Assembly: GCF_019264345.1 (NCBI RefSeq)
Contig: NZ_JAHVAO010000001.1
Span: 1,736,001 to 1,800,000 of the forward strand
Reading direction: 5' to 3'
DNA from: Marinobacter arenosus
GTDB taxonomy: Bacteria; Pseudomonadota; Gammaproteobacteria; Pseudomonadales; Oleiphilaceae
DNA: 64,000 nt
Shown: positions 8,726 to 17,931 of the stretch, one piece after another
How positions within the stretch are numbered: position 1 is the first letter of the stretch
Layout: each line of letters begins with the position of its first letter
Translations under genes and position numbers: made by a program
The notes under the pieces: generated by a model
What the model saw: only the letters and a program-made list of their open reading frames with translations
Told to the model about the DNA's origin: nothing
Database searches by the model: none

Positions 8726-8787
8726 GACGCGTCACCATTGTCGACATGCTTTCTCGTTTGAAGGGAAAACGTGCCGGATGGTTCCCT

Positions 8788-8803
8788 CCTGCCCGAAGGC
8801 AGG
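8788..8803 (-). other. Hairpin with UUCG loop downstream of ybbN
   Basis: On the minus strand CCTGCC-TTCG-GGCAGG forms a very stable tetraloop hairpin 8 bases after the ybbN stop codon. There is no T tract, so it may protect the 3' end or help rho-dependent ending rather than act as a simple terminator. Confidence 0.5.
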
Positions 8804-8810
8804 AATGGCA

Positions 8811-9674
8811 TCAATGCATCAGGGTGTAGAGCTTGCGCCGGTAGGTGCGGACGTCCGGATTGTTGTTACCCAGCTTGTCGAACAGTTCGATCAGGGTTGT
8901 TTTGGCCGCCTCGTCCTTGTACTTGCTGTCGACCTGCATGAGCCGGATCAGCAACTCCATGGCCTGCGCGTTGTTTTCCAGCAGAACGTGGTGCAGCGCC
9001 AGCTGGTGCAAGGCATTCGGATCCTTGGGGTCCTGCTCCAGGGCCATTTCCAGGTCCTTGATCGGCGGCAGCTCCGCCGACTGCTTCAAGAACTTCACCC
9101 GGGCCGCCAGCTGCCTGGCCTGATGCTGCATCTTCTCTTCCGGCGGAAGGCTCTCAAGCACTTGCTCCGCGGTTTCCAGATCGCCCATCTCGGCTTTCAG
9201 CTGGGCCAGGTCAATCAACACTTTCAGATTTTCGGGATCCTTCCGGTTGAGCTCAGACAGAATGGCCAGGGCACCATCGACGTCACCGCCCTCCCAAAGA
9301 CGATGGGCCTTGTCATAAGGGTCTTCTTCGGGCGCTTCAACATGCTTGTCCAGCACCTTGCGGATTTCACCCTCCGGCAGGGCGCCGTTAAAGCCATCCA
9401 CCGCCTGACCGTTCTTGACCAGAATGATGGTGGGCAGGCTTCGAACGCCCAGACTGGAGGTCAGTTCCTGCTGCTCGTCCGCGTTCACCTTGGCGAGCAG
9501 GAAACCACCCTGGTAGTCATTGGCCAGCTTCTCCAGAACCGGCGTCAGCTGTTTGCAGGGCGCACACCATTCGGCCCAGACGTCCACCAGGATCGGGGTG
9601 GTCGCCGAGGCGTCCATCACTTGCTGCTGGAAGTTTTCCATGGTGGCATCAAAGATATAGGGAGAATCGCTCAT
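8811..9674 (-). CDS. ybbN: Thioredoxin-like co-chaperone YbbN/CnoX
   Basis: The 287-residue protein has an N-terminal thioredoxin fold with the active site WCAPC (Cys 37 and 40) and a C-terminal helical TPR-like half. This is the architecture of YbbN/CnoX, a chaperone-redoxin that works with DnaK and GroEL on oxidised clients. Unlike E. coli YbbN, both active-site cysteines are present, so it may be redox-active. The start chosen is the ATG at 9674, preceded by AGGTG at 6 bases; an ATG 30 bases upstream with GAGG is a possible alternative. lon is divergent from it. Confidence 0.85.
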   Translation of the reverse strand: MSDSPYIFDATMENFQQQVMDASATTPILVDVWAEWCAPCKQLTPVLEKLANDYQGGFLLAKVNADEQQELTSSLGVRSLPTIILVKNGQAVDGFNGALPEGEIRKVLDKHVEAPEEDPYDKAHRLWEGGDVDGALAILSELNRKDPENLKVLIDLAQLKAEMGDLETAEQVLESLPPEEKMQHQARQLAARVKFLKQSAELPPIKDLEMALEQDPKDPNALHQLALHHVLLENNAQAMELLIRLMQVDSKYKDEAAKTTLIELFDKLGNNNPDVRTYRRKLYTLMH

Positions 9675-9849
9675 CCATTGCACCTGCGTTGTCGGAAGAT
9701 TCATCGGAACTGCCTCAGGACATGGGGCCAGAGCGCCAAAAATCAAGCATCTGCCATCACAAGGCCAAATCCTTGAAATAGCCGTAACTGCCGTTACATA
9801 AGCTAGTAGATACGATTCCCCCAACTTTTCCCCATGGATACTTCACGGC

Positions 9850-12300
9850 ATGAATGACGAACATCGCACAGAGTCGCTTGAGGAATTCGAAGAAGACCTG
9901 ACTGAGTACATCGGTAAGGATGAGCACAGCAAGAGCCTCGCCCTGCCCCAGCAAATGATGCCAACGCGCATGTATGTGCTGCCGGTCTCCAACCGGCCCT
10001 TCTTCCCGGCCCAGGTCCAGCCGATCATGGTCAACCAGGATCCCTGGCAGGAAACCCTCAAGCGCGTGGGCGAGACCGACCACCGGGTGCTCGGGATCTG
10101 TTTTGTGGAAGAGCACGATGCCGAACAGGGCATTCCCGCCAGCGAACAACTGGAAACCATGGGCTGCGCCGTCCGCGTGCACCACGCCCAGAATGAAGGC
10201 GGCAAGGTCCAGTTTATCGCCCAGGGCCTGCAACGCTTTCGCATCGTCCAGTGGCTCCGGCGCAAACCACCCTATCTGGTGGAGGTGGAGTACCCGCGGG
10301 AACCGAAAGAAGCCCCCGATGAGCTGAAGGCGTACACCCTCGCCATCATCAGTACCATCAAGGAGCTGCTGCGCACCAACCCGCTCTATGGCGAGGAGGT
10401 CAAGCAATACCTGTCCCGGTTCGGGCCCGATGACAGTTCACCCCTGGCTGATTTCGGCGCATCCATGACCAGCGCACCGGGCAACGAACTCCAGGATGTG
10501 CTCGACACGGTACCCCTGCTCCGGCGCATGGAGAAGGTACTGCTGCTGATGCGCAAGGAGCAGGAAGTGGCCCGCCTGCAGTCGGAAATCAGCGAGGAGG
10601 TCAACGCCAAGGTCCAGAAACACCAGCGTGAATTCTTCCTGAAGGAGCAGCTCAAGGTCATCCAGCGCGAGCTTGGCATGGCCAAGGACGACAAAACGGC
10701 GGACGTCGAACGCTTCGAAGAACGCATGGCCAGCTTGAATCCGCCCGAAGCCGTGCAGGAACGTTTCAGGGACGAAGTCCAGAAGCTGCAGGTGCTCGAA
10801 CAGGGTTCTCCGGAATACGGTGTTACCCGCAACTACCTCGACTGGCTGACCCAGGTACCCTGGGGCGTGTATTCCAAGGACCATTTTGATCTGGCGGAAG
10901 CCCGTCGCATCCTGGACCAGGACCACGACGGGCTCGACGACGTCAAGGACCGCATTATCGAGTTCCTGGCGGAAGGCACCTTCAAGGGTGAAGTCAGCGG
11001 CTCGATCCTGTTGCTGGTCGGCCCACCGGGCGTGGGCAAGACCTCCATTGGTCATTCCGTGGCCGGTGCCCTCGGCCGCAAGTTCTACCGCTTCAGCGTT
11101 GGCGGCATGCGCGACGAGGCCGAAATCAAGGGGCACCGGCGCACTTACATCGGCGCCATGCCGGGCAAGTTCGTCCAGGCACTCAAGGACTCAAAGGTCG
11201 CCAACCCGGTGATCATGCTCGATGAAATCGACAAGATCGGGGCCTCGTTCCAGGGGGATCCGGCCTCGGCACTTCTGGAGACCCTGGATCCGGAACAGAA
11301 CCGGGAATTCCTCGACCACTACCTGGATGTGCGGATGGACCTGTCCAAGGTACTGTTCATCTGTACCGCCAACCAGCTGGACACCATTCCCCGGCCCTTA
11401 CTGGACCGCATGGATGTGATCCGCCTGTCCGGCTACATTGCCGAGGAAAAACTCGCCATCGCCAAGCATTACCTTCTGCCCCGTCTGCTCAAGCGGGCTG
11501 GCCTGCTCAAGAAGCAGCTCAACATTACCGATGCTGCCATCAAACAGGTGATTGACGGGTACGCCCGGGAAGCGGGAGTCCGAAACCTTGAAAAGCTGCT
11601 GCACAAGATCATTCGCAAGGGCATTGTGAAGCTGCTGGAAACACCCGACACCCCGGTCAAGGTGGGCGTGTCCGACCTGGCGGATTACCTGGGACAGCCC
11701 GCGTTCCGCAAGGAAAAGTCCCTGAAAGGCATCGGCGTGGTGACCGGGCTGGCCTGGACCGCCATGGGCGGCGCAACCCTGAGCATCGAGGCATCGCGCA
11801 TCCACACCAGTCAACGCGGCTTCCGGCTGACCGGCCAGCTGGGCGACGTGATGAAGGAATCTGCAGAGATCGCCTACAGTTACGTTTCGTCCAACCTGAA
11901 ACGCTTCAAAGGCGATCCGACCTTCTTCGATAAATCGTTCGTGCATCTGCACGTCCCAGAGGGCGCAACACCCAAGGACGGTCCGAGCGCCGGCGTCACC
12001 ATGGCCACCGCCCTGTTGTCCATCGCCCGCAAGGAATCGCCGCAACAGAACATCGCCATGACCGGGGAACTGACCCTCACCGGCCAGGTGCTGCCCGTCG
12101 GCGGTATTCGGGAGAAAGTCATTGCCGCGCGCCGCCAGAAAATCGGCAACCTGATCCTTCCGGAAGCAAACCGCGGCGATTACGAGGAACTGCCCGACTA
12201 CCTCAAAGAAGGTCTGACCGTGAATTTTGCCAAGCATTACAATGACGTATTTCAGGTCTGCTTCGGCAACAAACCCCGTTCGGGAGTTCGTGTGCACTAG
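9850..12300 (+). CDS. lon: ATP-dependent protease Lon
   Basis: Cytoplasmic AAA+ serine protease that degrades misfolded and regulatory proteins. The 816 residues show an N-terminal substrate-binding LON domain (starting at the MYVLPVSNRPFFP region), Walker A GPPGVGKTS, Walker B VIMLDEIDKIG, and a C-terminal protease domain with the catalytic serine in PKDGPSAGV and lysine in GGIREKVIAARR. The length is normal. A TTGAAA element at 9773-9778, within CTTGAAA, lies upstream; it could be the -35 of a heat-shock or sigma-70 promoter, but no good -10 is seen. The protein starts with an acidic tail unlike E. coli Lon. Confidence 0.96.
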   Translation: MNDEHRTESLEEFEEDLTEYIGKDEHSKSLALPQQMMPTRMYVLPVSNRPFFPAQVQPIMVNQDPWQETLKRVGETDHRVLGICFVEEHDAEQGIPASEQLETMGCAVRVHHAQNEGGKVQFIAQGLQRFRIVQWLRRKPPYLVEVEYPREPKEAPDELKAYTLAIISTIKELLRTNPLYGEEVKQYLSRFGPDDSSPLADFGASMTSAPGNELQDVLDTVPLLRRMEKVLLLMRKEQEVARLQSEISEEVNAKVQKHQREFFLKEQLKVIQRELGMAKDDKTADVERFEERMASLNPPEAVQERFRDEVQKLQVLEQGSPEYGVTRNYLDWLTQVPWGVYSKDHFDLAEARRILDQDHDGLDDVKDRIIEFLAEGTFKGEVSGSILLLVGPPGVGKTSIGHSVAGALGRKFYRFSVGGMRDEAEIKGHRRTYIGAMPGKFVQALKDSKVANPVIMLDEIDKIGASFQGDPASALLETLDPEQNREFLDHYLDVRMDLSKVLFICTANQLDTIPRPLLDRMDVIRLSGYIAEEKLAIAKHYLLPRLLKRAGLLKKQLNITDAAIKQVIDGYAREAGVRNLEKLLHKIIRKGIVKLLETPDTPVKVGVSDLADYLGQPAFRKEKSLKGIGVVTGLAWTAMGGATLSIEASRIHTSQRGFRLTGQLGDVMKESAEIAYSYVSSNLKRFKGDPTFFDKSFVHLHVPEGATPKDGPSAGVTMATALLSIARKESPQQNIAMTGELTLTGQVLPVGGIREKVIAARRQKIGNLILPEANRGDYEELPDYLKEGLTVNFAKHYNDVFQVCFGNKPRSGVRVH

Positions 12301-12312
12301 AAACCGGCGCGG

Positions 12313-12342
12313 CCCGTGAGCGCTCGGCTTGACGCTCACGGG
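12313..12342 (+). terminator. Hairpin after lon
   Basis: CCCGTGAGCG and CGCTCACGGG form a perfect 10-base stem with a 10-base loop 12 bases after the lon stop. The T tract after it is weak, so termination may be partial. Confidence 0.6.
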
Positions 12343-12440
12343 GCTGCCATCTTTACTCCCTTGAGACGGGCGTGGAAACCGGAGAATCGAAATCGTCCGG
12401 CCAATTCGCCACGCCACGCTCGGCCAGGGAGGGGGTGGCC

Positions 12441-13697
12441 ATGAATAAAATCGCCTCTGCATTCTGCATGGCCGCGAGTATTGCTGCGCTCCACCCGTTA
12501 GCATTTGCCCAGCCAAATGACGCCCTGAAAGCACTCGCGAAATCCCAAACCGGATTTAAAATCATCGAGCAACAGGGCGAACAGGCGCGGGCCATCCAAG
12601 ACATCCTGAAAAACATCTCCTTACCCGATGGCTTTGCCATCACACTCTATGCACTGGCCCCTCATGCCCGCCATATGGCCGTCGGCCCACAGGGCATGGT
12701 CACCTTCGTGGGCACCCTGAAATCTGAAGTCTGGGCCATCATCGATCATGACCGGAACGGCATCGCGGATGAGGTCAGGAACTTTGCCCCCTTCATAGAA
12801 AAGTCCGTGCCTAACGGCCCGTGCTTTGCCCCGGACGGCGTGCTTTACGTCGCCGAACAAAACCGGGTGTTGGCGTTTCCGAGGGCGGAATCCCAAACTC
12901 AAGACGTCAACCCGGAAACCTCGGAGGTCATACCGGCGGGTGCGCTGATTCCTGAACAGTTTGTCAGCTCCAACCACACCGCTCGGGTCTGCGACGTGGG
13001 CCCGGACAACAGGCTCTACATTTCACTTGGCCAGCCATATAACGTAACCCCAAGGGAATACCTGAACACCTTCGATGAAATCGGCATCGGCGGGATTATC
13101 CGGATCAATCGAGACGGGACCGATCGCGAAGTCTATGCTCTGGGCATTCGAAATTCGGTTGGCCAGGATTTTCATCCAACCACCGGCGACCTGTGGTTTA
13201 CCGACAATCAGGTGGATGGCATGGGTGACGACATTCCACCCGGGGAAATCAATCAACAGACCGCCATGGGCCAGCATTTTGGCTTTCCCTGGTTCGGTGG
13301 CGGACACGTTCGAACCAATGGATACAAAGATGAGGAAGTTCCGGGTGGGGTGGTGTTCCCGGTCTCCGAAACCGTGGCCCACGCCGCGGACCTTGGCATG
13401 CTGTTCTATCAGGGCGACATGTTTCCGGATCACTATCGCGGCGGGATTTTTTCGGCCCAGCATGGCTCCTGGAACCGGAGCGTGCCCATTGGTGCCCGGA
13501 TAATGTTCACTCCGGTTGATGCGCAAGGCAGGATCGCAGGCGACACCGAACCCTTTGCCGAGGGCTGGCTGGATAAAAACGGCAAGTATCTGGGCCGCCC
13601 GGTCGACGTTGCCCAGCTCAAGGACGGCTCACTACTGATTTCTGACGACCGCACCGGCGCTGTTTACCGCATCACGTACGCCGCCCCGGGCTTCTGA
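12441..13697 (+). CDS. Periplasmic PQQ-dependent sugar dehydrogenase-like protein
   Basis: The 418-residue protein starts with a cleavable signal (MNKIASAFCMAASIAALHPLAFA) and then shows the six-bladed beta-propeller pattern of soluble glucose/sorbosone dehydrogenases. Segments such as HMAVGPQGMV, GPCFAPDGVLYVAEQ, NHTARVCDVGPDNRLYISLG, LGIRNSVGQDFHPTTGDLWFTDNQ and HGSWNRS match the family, which oxidises sugars or aldehydes with PQQ in the periplasm. The true substrate is unknown. The ATG at 12441 has the ribosome binding site GGGAGGGGG and places the signal peptide at the N-terminus; the open frame extends upstream but without support. It converges with the MarR gene. Confidence 0.8.
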   Translation: MNKIASAFCMAASIAALHPLAFAQPNDALKALAKSQTGFKIIEQQGEQARAIQDILKNISLPDGFAITLYALAPHARHMAVGPQGMVTFVGTLKSEVWAIIDHDRNGIADEVRNFAPFIEKSVPNGPCFAPDGVLYVAEQNRVLAFPRAESQTQDVNPETSEVIPAGALIPEQFVSSNHTARVCDVGPDNRLYISLGQPYNVTPREYLNTFDEIGIGGIIRINRDGTDREVYALGIRNSVGQDFHPTTGDLWFTDNQVDGMGDDIPPGEINQQTAMGQHFGFPWFGGGHVRTNGYKDEEVPGGVVFPVSETVAHAADLGMLFYQGDMFPDHYRGGIFSAQHGSWNRSVPIGARIMFTPVDAQGRIAGDTEPFAEGWLDKNGKYLGRPVDVAQLKDGSLLISDDRTGAVYRITYAAPGF

Positions 13698-13714
13698 GCC
13701 TGGGCGAACGCTCG

Positions 13715-14305
13715 TCAAGACTTCGCATCCGCCTTCCAGCCGTCCTCCCGCAGCACCGGTCCGACATGGAGCACCGGTGACGCGTCGATATCGTCAGCGT
13801 CCATCATGTTCGCCACGCGCTGGAGCGAGGCCAGGATCATGGTCTGCTCCCACTCATCCAGGCTCTGGAATTTCTTGATGAAGTCTTCCTGCAGGGGATT
13901 CGGCGCCCGGGCCAGGATCTCGGCGCCGTCCTCGGTCAGGTGCGCATGCACCTTGCGCTTGTCCTGGGTGCTGCGGACCCGGTACACCAGTTGGCGATGT
14001 TCGAGCCGGTCCAGAATGGTGGTCACGGTCGCCTGGCTGAGACTGACCTTGTCGGCAATGGTACCGATGGTGACCTCGCCCAGATCCCGGATCGTCCTCA
14101 TGATCAGCAGTTGGGGCCCCGTCAGACCGGCGTGCTTGCTGAGTCGTTTGGAATGTAGATCCGTAGCGCGAATAACGCGCCGCAACGCCACAAGTACCTG
14201 CTCATAATTGTTCACAGCACTGCTCCGATCTGGGGTCTTGATACCCTGCTGATGTGAATCGGTGGCGTTGAGCGGTTTGGAATACGCACGCTTGTCATTC
14301 GCCAT
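13715..14305 (-). CDS. MarR-family transcriptional regulator
   Basis: The 196-residue protein carries the winged helix-turn-helix of MarR repressors: LTGPQLLIMRTIRDLGEVTIGTIADKVSLSQATVTTILDRLE, followed by the wing RSTQDKRKVHAHLTEDG. These usually bind as dimers near their own promoter and respond to small phenolic ligands or oxidants. The ATG at 14305 is preceded by GGAGTGAGG at 9 bases; a GTG 15 bases upstream has no ribosome binding site. The N-terminal 40 residues are longer than usual. Its targets are not evident; the divergent membrane TPR gene is one candidate. Confidence 0.85.
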   Translation of the reverse strand: MANDKRAYSKPLNATDSHQQGIKTPDRSSAVNNYEQVLVALRRVIRATDLHSKRLSKHAGLTGPQLLIMRTIRDLGEVTIGTIADKVSLSQATVTTILDRLEHRQLVYRVRSTQDKRKVHAHLTEDGAEILARAPNPLQEDFIKKFQSLDEWEQTMILASLQRVANMMDADDIDASPVLHVGPVLREDGWKADAKS

Positions 14306-14533
14306 CGGCTTTAGCCTCACTCCAATGAAGTCCCGAATGGTTCTGGATCAATGAATACGACCAATTTATTTATACCACTAACTATTACAGGTCTTTAGAC
14401 CACAAAATGCAAGTTGCGAGATTTACCTAGCAGAGTTCGTACCCGATTACCCTGAGCGGTCAGGGCATTTTTTCCCGGGGCCACTATGCTAAGGTCTGCA
14501 TCTTTCCGAAACCCGAAAAACGGAAGCAGTTCA

Positions 14534-15538
14534 ATGATCAGCCGACACCCAGAACGGTTTTTGCCCATGAGCCCAACGTCCCGTCACCGCCCGGACCGAC
14601 CTGGCCGGTTCACCGCCACCCTGCAGGCGTTTGCGGTCCTGTTGTTGCTCGCTACGGTTCTGCCCGGACAGGCCCAGGCCCAGAGTGCCGACACCGCACC
14701 TCCCGGGCGCGAGGACGTAACGGCGGATGACGTGGCCGCCGCCCTCTCGGATCTGGAAGAGCCGATGTACACGCCATTTATTGAGCTGTACCTGCTGGAA
14801 GAGAGCAAAGCCCTGCGCAAGGAGATGCAGAACACCCGGGCCGAATTGATCGAAAAGGTGGTCGACAAGGAACTGTCAGTAGCCGACAAGACCATGTCCT
14901 ATGCCACCGACACCGTCACCTACTTCTTTTACCTGATTGCCGGCGCCACTTCGATCCTGGTTGTCATCGGCTGGAACTCGATCCGTGACATGCGCAACCA
15001 GCTCACCAGTCTGGCGGAGAAACGGGTAAACGAACTGGTGGTGGAGTACGAGAAACGCCTGGAAGCCATCGAAGAGCAACTGAAGCAGAAGTCCGACATC
15101 ATCCATCAAAACCAGGCGGAAATTGAACGCACTAATGAAGTGCACTCGCTCTGGCTTAAAGCAAGCCAGGAGACCTCGCAGCAAAACAAGATTGCCGCCT
15201 ACGACCAGATTCTTGATTTGCGTCCGGACGATGTGGAGGCACTGAGTTACAAGGCTGACGCCGTCCTTGAGATCCAGGAACCCCTGTGGGCGATCAGCCT
15301 TTGTCAGCGCGCGCTCAAGCTGGCTCCGGACAACGGCCACGCCCACTACCAGCTTGCCTGCGCCTACGCCGAGATCGGCCGCTGGGAGGATTCGATCGCC
15401 ACGTTACAAAAAGCAATAGACATTTCAGAGGCCTATCGAGACGATGCCTCTGTCGATCTAAGTTTCGAGCATTTGCGGGAGCACGAAAGCTTCCGCACAC
15501 TGGTGTTTACCGACCAGGATGACAGCACGGACGCGTGA
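14534..15538 (+). CDS. Membrane protein with TPR repeats
   Basis: The 334-residue protein has an N-terminal hydrophobic segment ending AQAQ (signal peptide or first membrane segment), a helical stretch, a transmembrane segment (YFFYLIAGATSILVVIGW), a charged coiled-coil region, and then TPR-like repeats near AAYDQILDLRPDDVEALSYKA, LCQRALKLAPDNGHAHYQLACAYAE and SIATLQKAIDIS. It probably scaffolds proteins at the inner membrane. The ATG at 14534 has GGAAG 7 bases upstream. The function is unknown; it is transcribed divergently from the MarR gene. Confidence 0.7.
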   Translation: MISRHPERFLPMSPTSRHRPDRPGRFTATLQAFAVLLLLATVLPGQAQAQSADTAPPGREDVTADDVAAALSDLEEPMYTPFIELYLLEESKALRKEMQNTRAELIEKVVDKELSVADKTMSYATDTVTYFFYLIAGATSILVVIGWNSIRDMRNQLTSLAEKRVNELVVEYEKRLEAIEEQLKQKSDIIHQNQAEIERTNEVHSLWLKASQETSQQNKIAAYDQILDLRPDDVEALSYKADAVLEIQEPLWAISLCQRALKLAPDNGHAHYQLACAYAEIGRWEDSIATLQKAIDISEAYRDDASVDLSFEHLREHESFRTLVFTDQDDSTDA

Positions 15539-15550
15539 CGCCTCTCAGAG

Positions 15551-15566
15551 CGGCACAGGCTTTGCT
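15551..15566 (+). promoter_or_regulatory. Candidate sigma-54 promoter upstream of the liv cluster
   Basis: CGGCACAGGCTTTGCT matches the -24/-12 consensus TGGCACG-N4-TTGCW at the invariant GG and GC and with exact spacing; only two of the defined positions differ. It faces livJ, whose ATG lies about 170 bases downstream. A 7-base hairpin (GCTATCG / CGATAGC) lies between them. Confidence 0.5.
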
Positions 15567-15733
15567 GGCAGGCTTGATGGTTGGAAGCTATCGGCTTTCA
15601 CGATAGCCAGCTTTCAGAGCCCTGTGTTCCCGAGCAAACTATGGCCCGATCTGCTTGACAAGCAGCGGGGTGTGGTGTTTGTTTGACTCTCTGAGAACAC
15701 AAGAATAACCCTGAACCAAACAGGACAGACCCA

Positions 15734-16846
15734 ATGAGAACCTCAGTAAAAAAACTCGCAACCGCTGTTAGTACTTCCATCGCGCTGATGGGCGCCGGCC
15801 ACGCCGCCGCCGCGATCCAGATCGGTATTGCCGGCCCGATGACCGGCCCTGTTGCCCAGTACGGCGACATGCAATTCTCCGGTGCCCGCATGGCCATTGA
15901 ACAGATCAACGCCAATGGCGGTGTTATGGGTGAGGAACTCGTCGCTGTTGAATACGACGACGTGTGCGACCCCAAGCAGGCCGTCACCGTTGCCAACAAC
16001 CTGGTCAACGACGGTGTTCGCTTCGTGATCGGCCACCTGTGTTCCAGCTCCTCCCAGCCCGCCTCCGACATCTACGAGGACGAAGGCATCCTGATGGTCA
16101 CTCCGGCGTCCACCAGCCCGGAAATCACTGAGCGTGGCTATGAGCTGGTTTTCCGGACCATCGGCCTTGATAGCATGCAGGGCCCGGTTGCCGGTAACTA
16201 CATTGCCAGCCTGAACCCTGAGCGTGTTGCCATCGTTCACGACAAGCAGCAGTACGGTGAAGGCATCGCCACCGCCGTGCGCGACACACTGAAGAATCAG
16301 GGCGTCGAGATCGCCATGTTCGAAGGCATCACCGCCGGCGACAAGGACTTCTCTTCCCTGGTGACCAAGCTGAAACAGGCTGACGTCGACTACGTCTACT
16401 ACGGTGGCTACCACCCGGAACTCGGCCTGATCCTGCGCCAGGCGCGCCAGGCTGATCTCGACGCCACCTTCATGGGTCCGGAAGGCGTCGGCAACAAAGA
16501 CATCAACACCATTGCCGGTGAAGCAGCCGAGGGCCTGCTGGTTACCCTGCCGCCCAGCTTCGACAAGAAAGCGGAAAACCAGGCGCTGGTAGCCGCGTTC
16601 CAGGACAAGGGTGAAGATCCTTCCGGTCCGTTCGTGCTGACCTCCTACACCGCCGTTCAGCTGGTGGCCGATGGCATCGCGAAAGCGGATTCCACCGATC
16701 CGTTCGAGGTGGCCGAAGCCCTGCGCAGCGGTTCCTTCCAGACACCGATCGGTAACGTCGAGTACGACCAAGCTGGCGATATGAAATCGTTTGAGTTCGT
16801 TGTCTACGAATGGCATTCAGATGGAAGCAAAACTCCGGTAAACTAA
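15734..16846 (+). CDS. livJ: Branched-chain amino acid ABC transporter, periplasmic binding protein
   Basis: Periplasmic receptor that delivers leucine, isoleucine, valine or related amino acids to the LivHMGF permease. The 370 residues begin with a signal peptide (cleavage after about residue 26) and then the type I binding-protein fold: IGIAGPMTGPVAQYG, the conserved GHLCSSSSQPAS hinge loop with a cysteine pair, and VAIVHDKQQYGEG. A terminator separates it from livH, as expected for a binding protein made in excess of the permease. It resembles LivJ/LivK/BraC rather than the urea receptor UrtA, but the ligand is inferred. Confidence 0.9.
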   Translation: MRTSVKKLATAVSTSIALMGAGHAAAAIQIGIAGPMTGPVAQYGDMQFSGARMAIEQINANGGVMGEELVAVEYDDVCDPKQAVTVANNLVNDGVRFVIGHLCSSSSQPASDIYEDEGILMVTPASTSPEITERGYELVFRTIGLDSMQGPVAGNYIASLNPERVAIVHDKQQYGEGIATAVRDTLKNQGVEIAMFEGITAGDKDFSSLVTKLKQADVDYVYYGGYHPELGLILRQARQADLDATFMGPEGVGNKDINTIAGEAAEGLLVTLPPSFDKKAENQALVAAFQDKGEDPSGPFVLTSYTAVQLVADGIAKADSTDPFEVAEALRSGSFQTPIGNVEYDQAGDMKSFEFVVYEWHSDGSKTPVN

Positions 16847-16878
16847 GCCAAATCGTTAACAAACGGTAAGTTTTAGAG

Positions 16879-16913
16879 CACCTTCTCACCGCGATCCGGG
16901 AGAAGGTGTTTTT
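16879..16913 (+). terminator. Terminator or attenuator between livJ and livH
   Basis: CACCTTCTC and GAGAAGGTG form a perfect 9-base stem followed by five T. Read-through would give lower expression of livHMGF than of livJ. Confidence 0.85.
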
Positions 16914-16929
16914 CTAGGCTCCTGTTGAA

Positions 16930-16984
16930 CCTCCCCCACCTCCGATCCGGATATCCCGGGTCGGGCGTGCGGAGGCGGAGGGAG
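16930..16984 (+). other. GC-rich hairpin in the livH leader
   Basis: CCTCCCCCACCTCCG pairs with CGGAGGCGGAGGGAG (13 of 15 positions). It lies just upstream of the livH start and behind the livJ terminator, where it could affect read-through, RNA stability or access to the livH ribosome binding site. Confidence 0.45.
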
Positions 16985-17007
16985 CAGGCTTTCGGAGTTG
17001 TCCCCTA

Positions 17008-17931
17008 ATGCAAGATCTCCTGTATTTCTCTCAGCAGCTCATCAACGGGCTGACGATCGGGAGCACCTACGCCCTGATCGCCATCGGCTACACGATGGTT
17101 TACGGCATCATCGGCATGATCAACTTTGCCCATGGTGAAATCTATATGATCGGTGCTTACACGGCGCTGATCGCCATTACCGGCCTCGCCTCTCTCGGTG
17201 TCGCCTGGCTGCCGCTGATCCTGATCGTTGCGCTGGTCTGCGCCATGATCGTCTCCAGCGCCATGGGCTGGGCGGTGGAACGGGTCGCCTACCGGCCGGT
17301 TCGCGGACGGCACCGACTGATTCCGCTGATCTCCGCCATCGGTATGTCGATTTTCCTGCAGAACTATGTGCACCTTGCCCAGGGTTCCCGCAACATCGGC
17401 TTCCCGGCGCTGATTGACGGTGGCTTCCAGTTCGGTTCGGAAGGCGCCTTCCAGATGTCCCTGTCCTACATGCAGATCACGATCTTCGTGACCACGCTCA
17501 TCTGCATGACCGCCCTCTCCCTGTTCATCGCCCGTTCCCGCACAGGCCGCGCCTGTCGTGCCGTGTCCCAGGACCTGGGCATGGCCAACCTGCTGGGCAT
17601 CGACACCAACCGCATCATTGCGGCCACGTTCGTCATCGGCGCTGCGCTGGCCGCCGTTGCCGGCCTGCTGCTGGGCATGTATTACGGTTCGGTCGACCCG
17701 CTGTTCGGTTTCATCGCCGGGCTCAAGGCGTTTACCGCCGCGGTTCTTGGCGGTATTGGCAGTATTCCCGGCGCGATGCTGGGCGGCCTGATTCTCGGCG
17801 TCTCCGAAAGCATGACCTCCGGCTACCTCAGCGGTGAATACAAGGATGTGGTCTCCTTTGGCCTGCTGATCCTCATTCTGCTGTTCAAACCCACCGGCCT
17901 GCTTGGCAAACCGGAGGTTGAGAAGATCTGA
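17008..17931 (+). CDS. livH: Branched-chain amino acid ABC transporter, permease LivH
   Basis: Integral membrane permease of 307 residues with about eight hydrophobic segments and the family motifs [24 protein letters not shown] (N-terminal) and [21 protein letters not shown] (C-terminal loop that contacts the ATPases). It pairs with LivM. The last base of its TGA is the first base of the livM ATG, so translation is coupled. Confidence 0.95.
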   Translation: MQDLLYFSQQLINGLTIGSTYALIAIGYTMVYGIIGMINFAHGEIYMIGAYTALIAITGLASLGVAWLPLILIVALVCAMIVSSAMGWAVERVAYRPVRGRHRLIPLISAIGMSIFLQNYVHLAQGSRNIGFPALIDGGFQFGSEGAFQMSLSYMQITIFVTTLICMTALSLFIARSRTGRACRAVSQDLGMANLLGIDTNRIIAATFVIGAALAAVAGLLLGMYYGSVDPLFGFIAGLKAFTAAVLGGIGSIPGAMLGGLILGVSESMTSGYLSGEYKDVVSFGLLILILLFKPTGLLGKPEVEKI

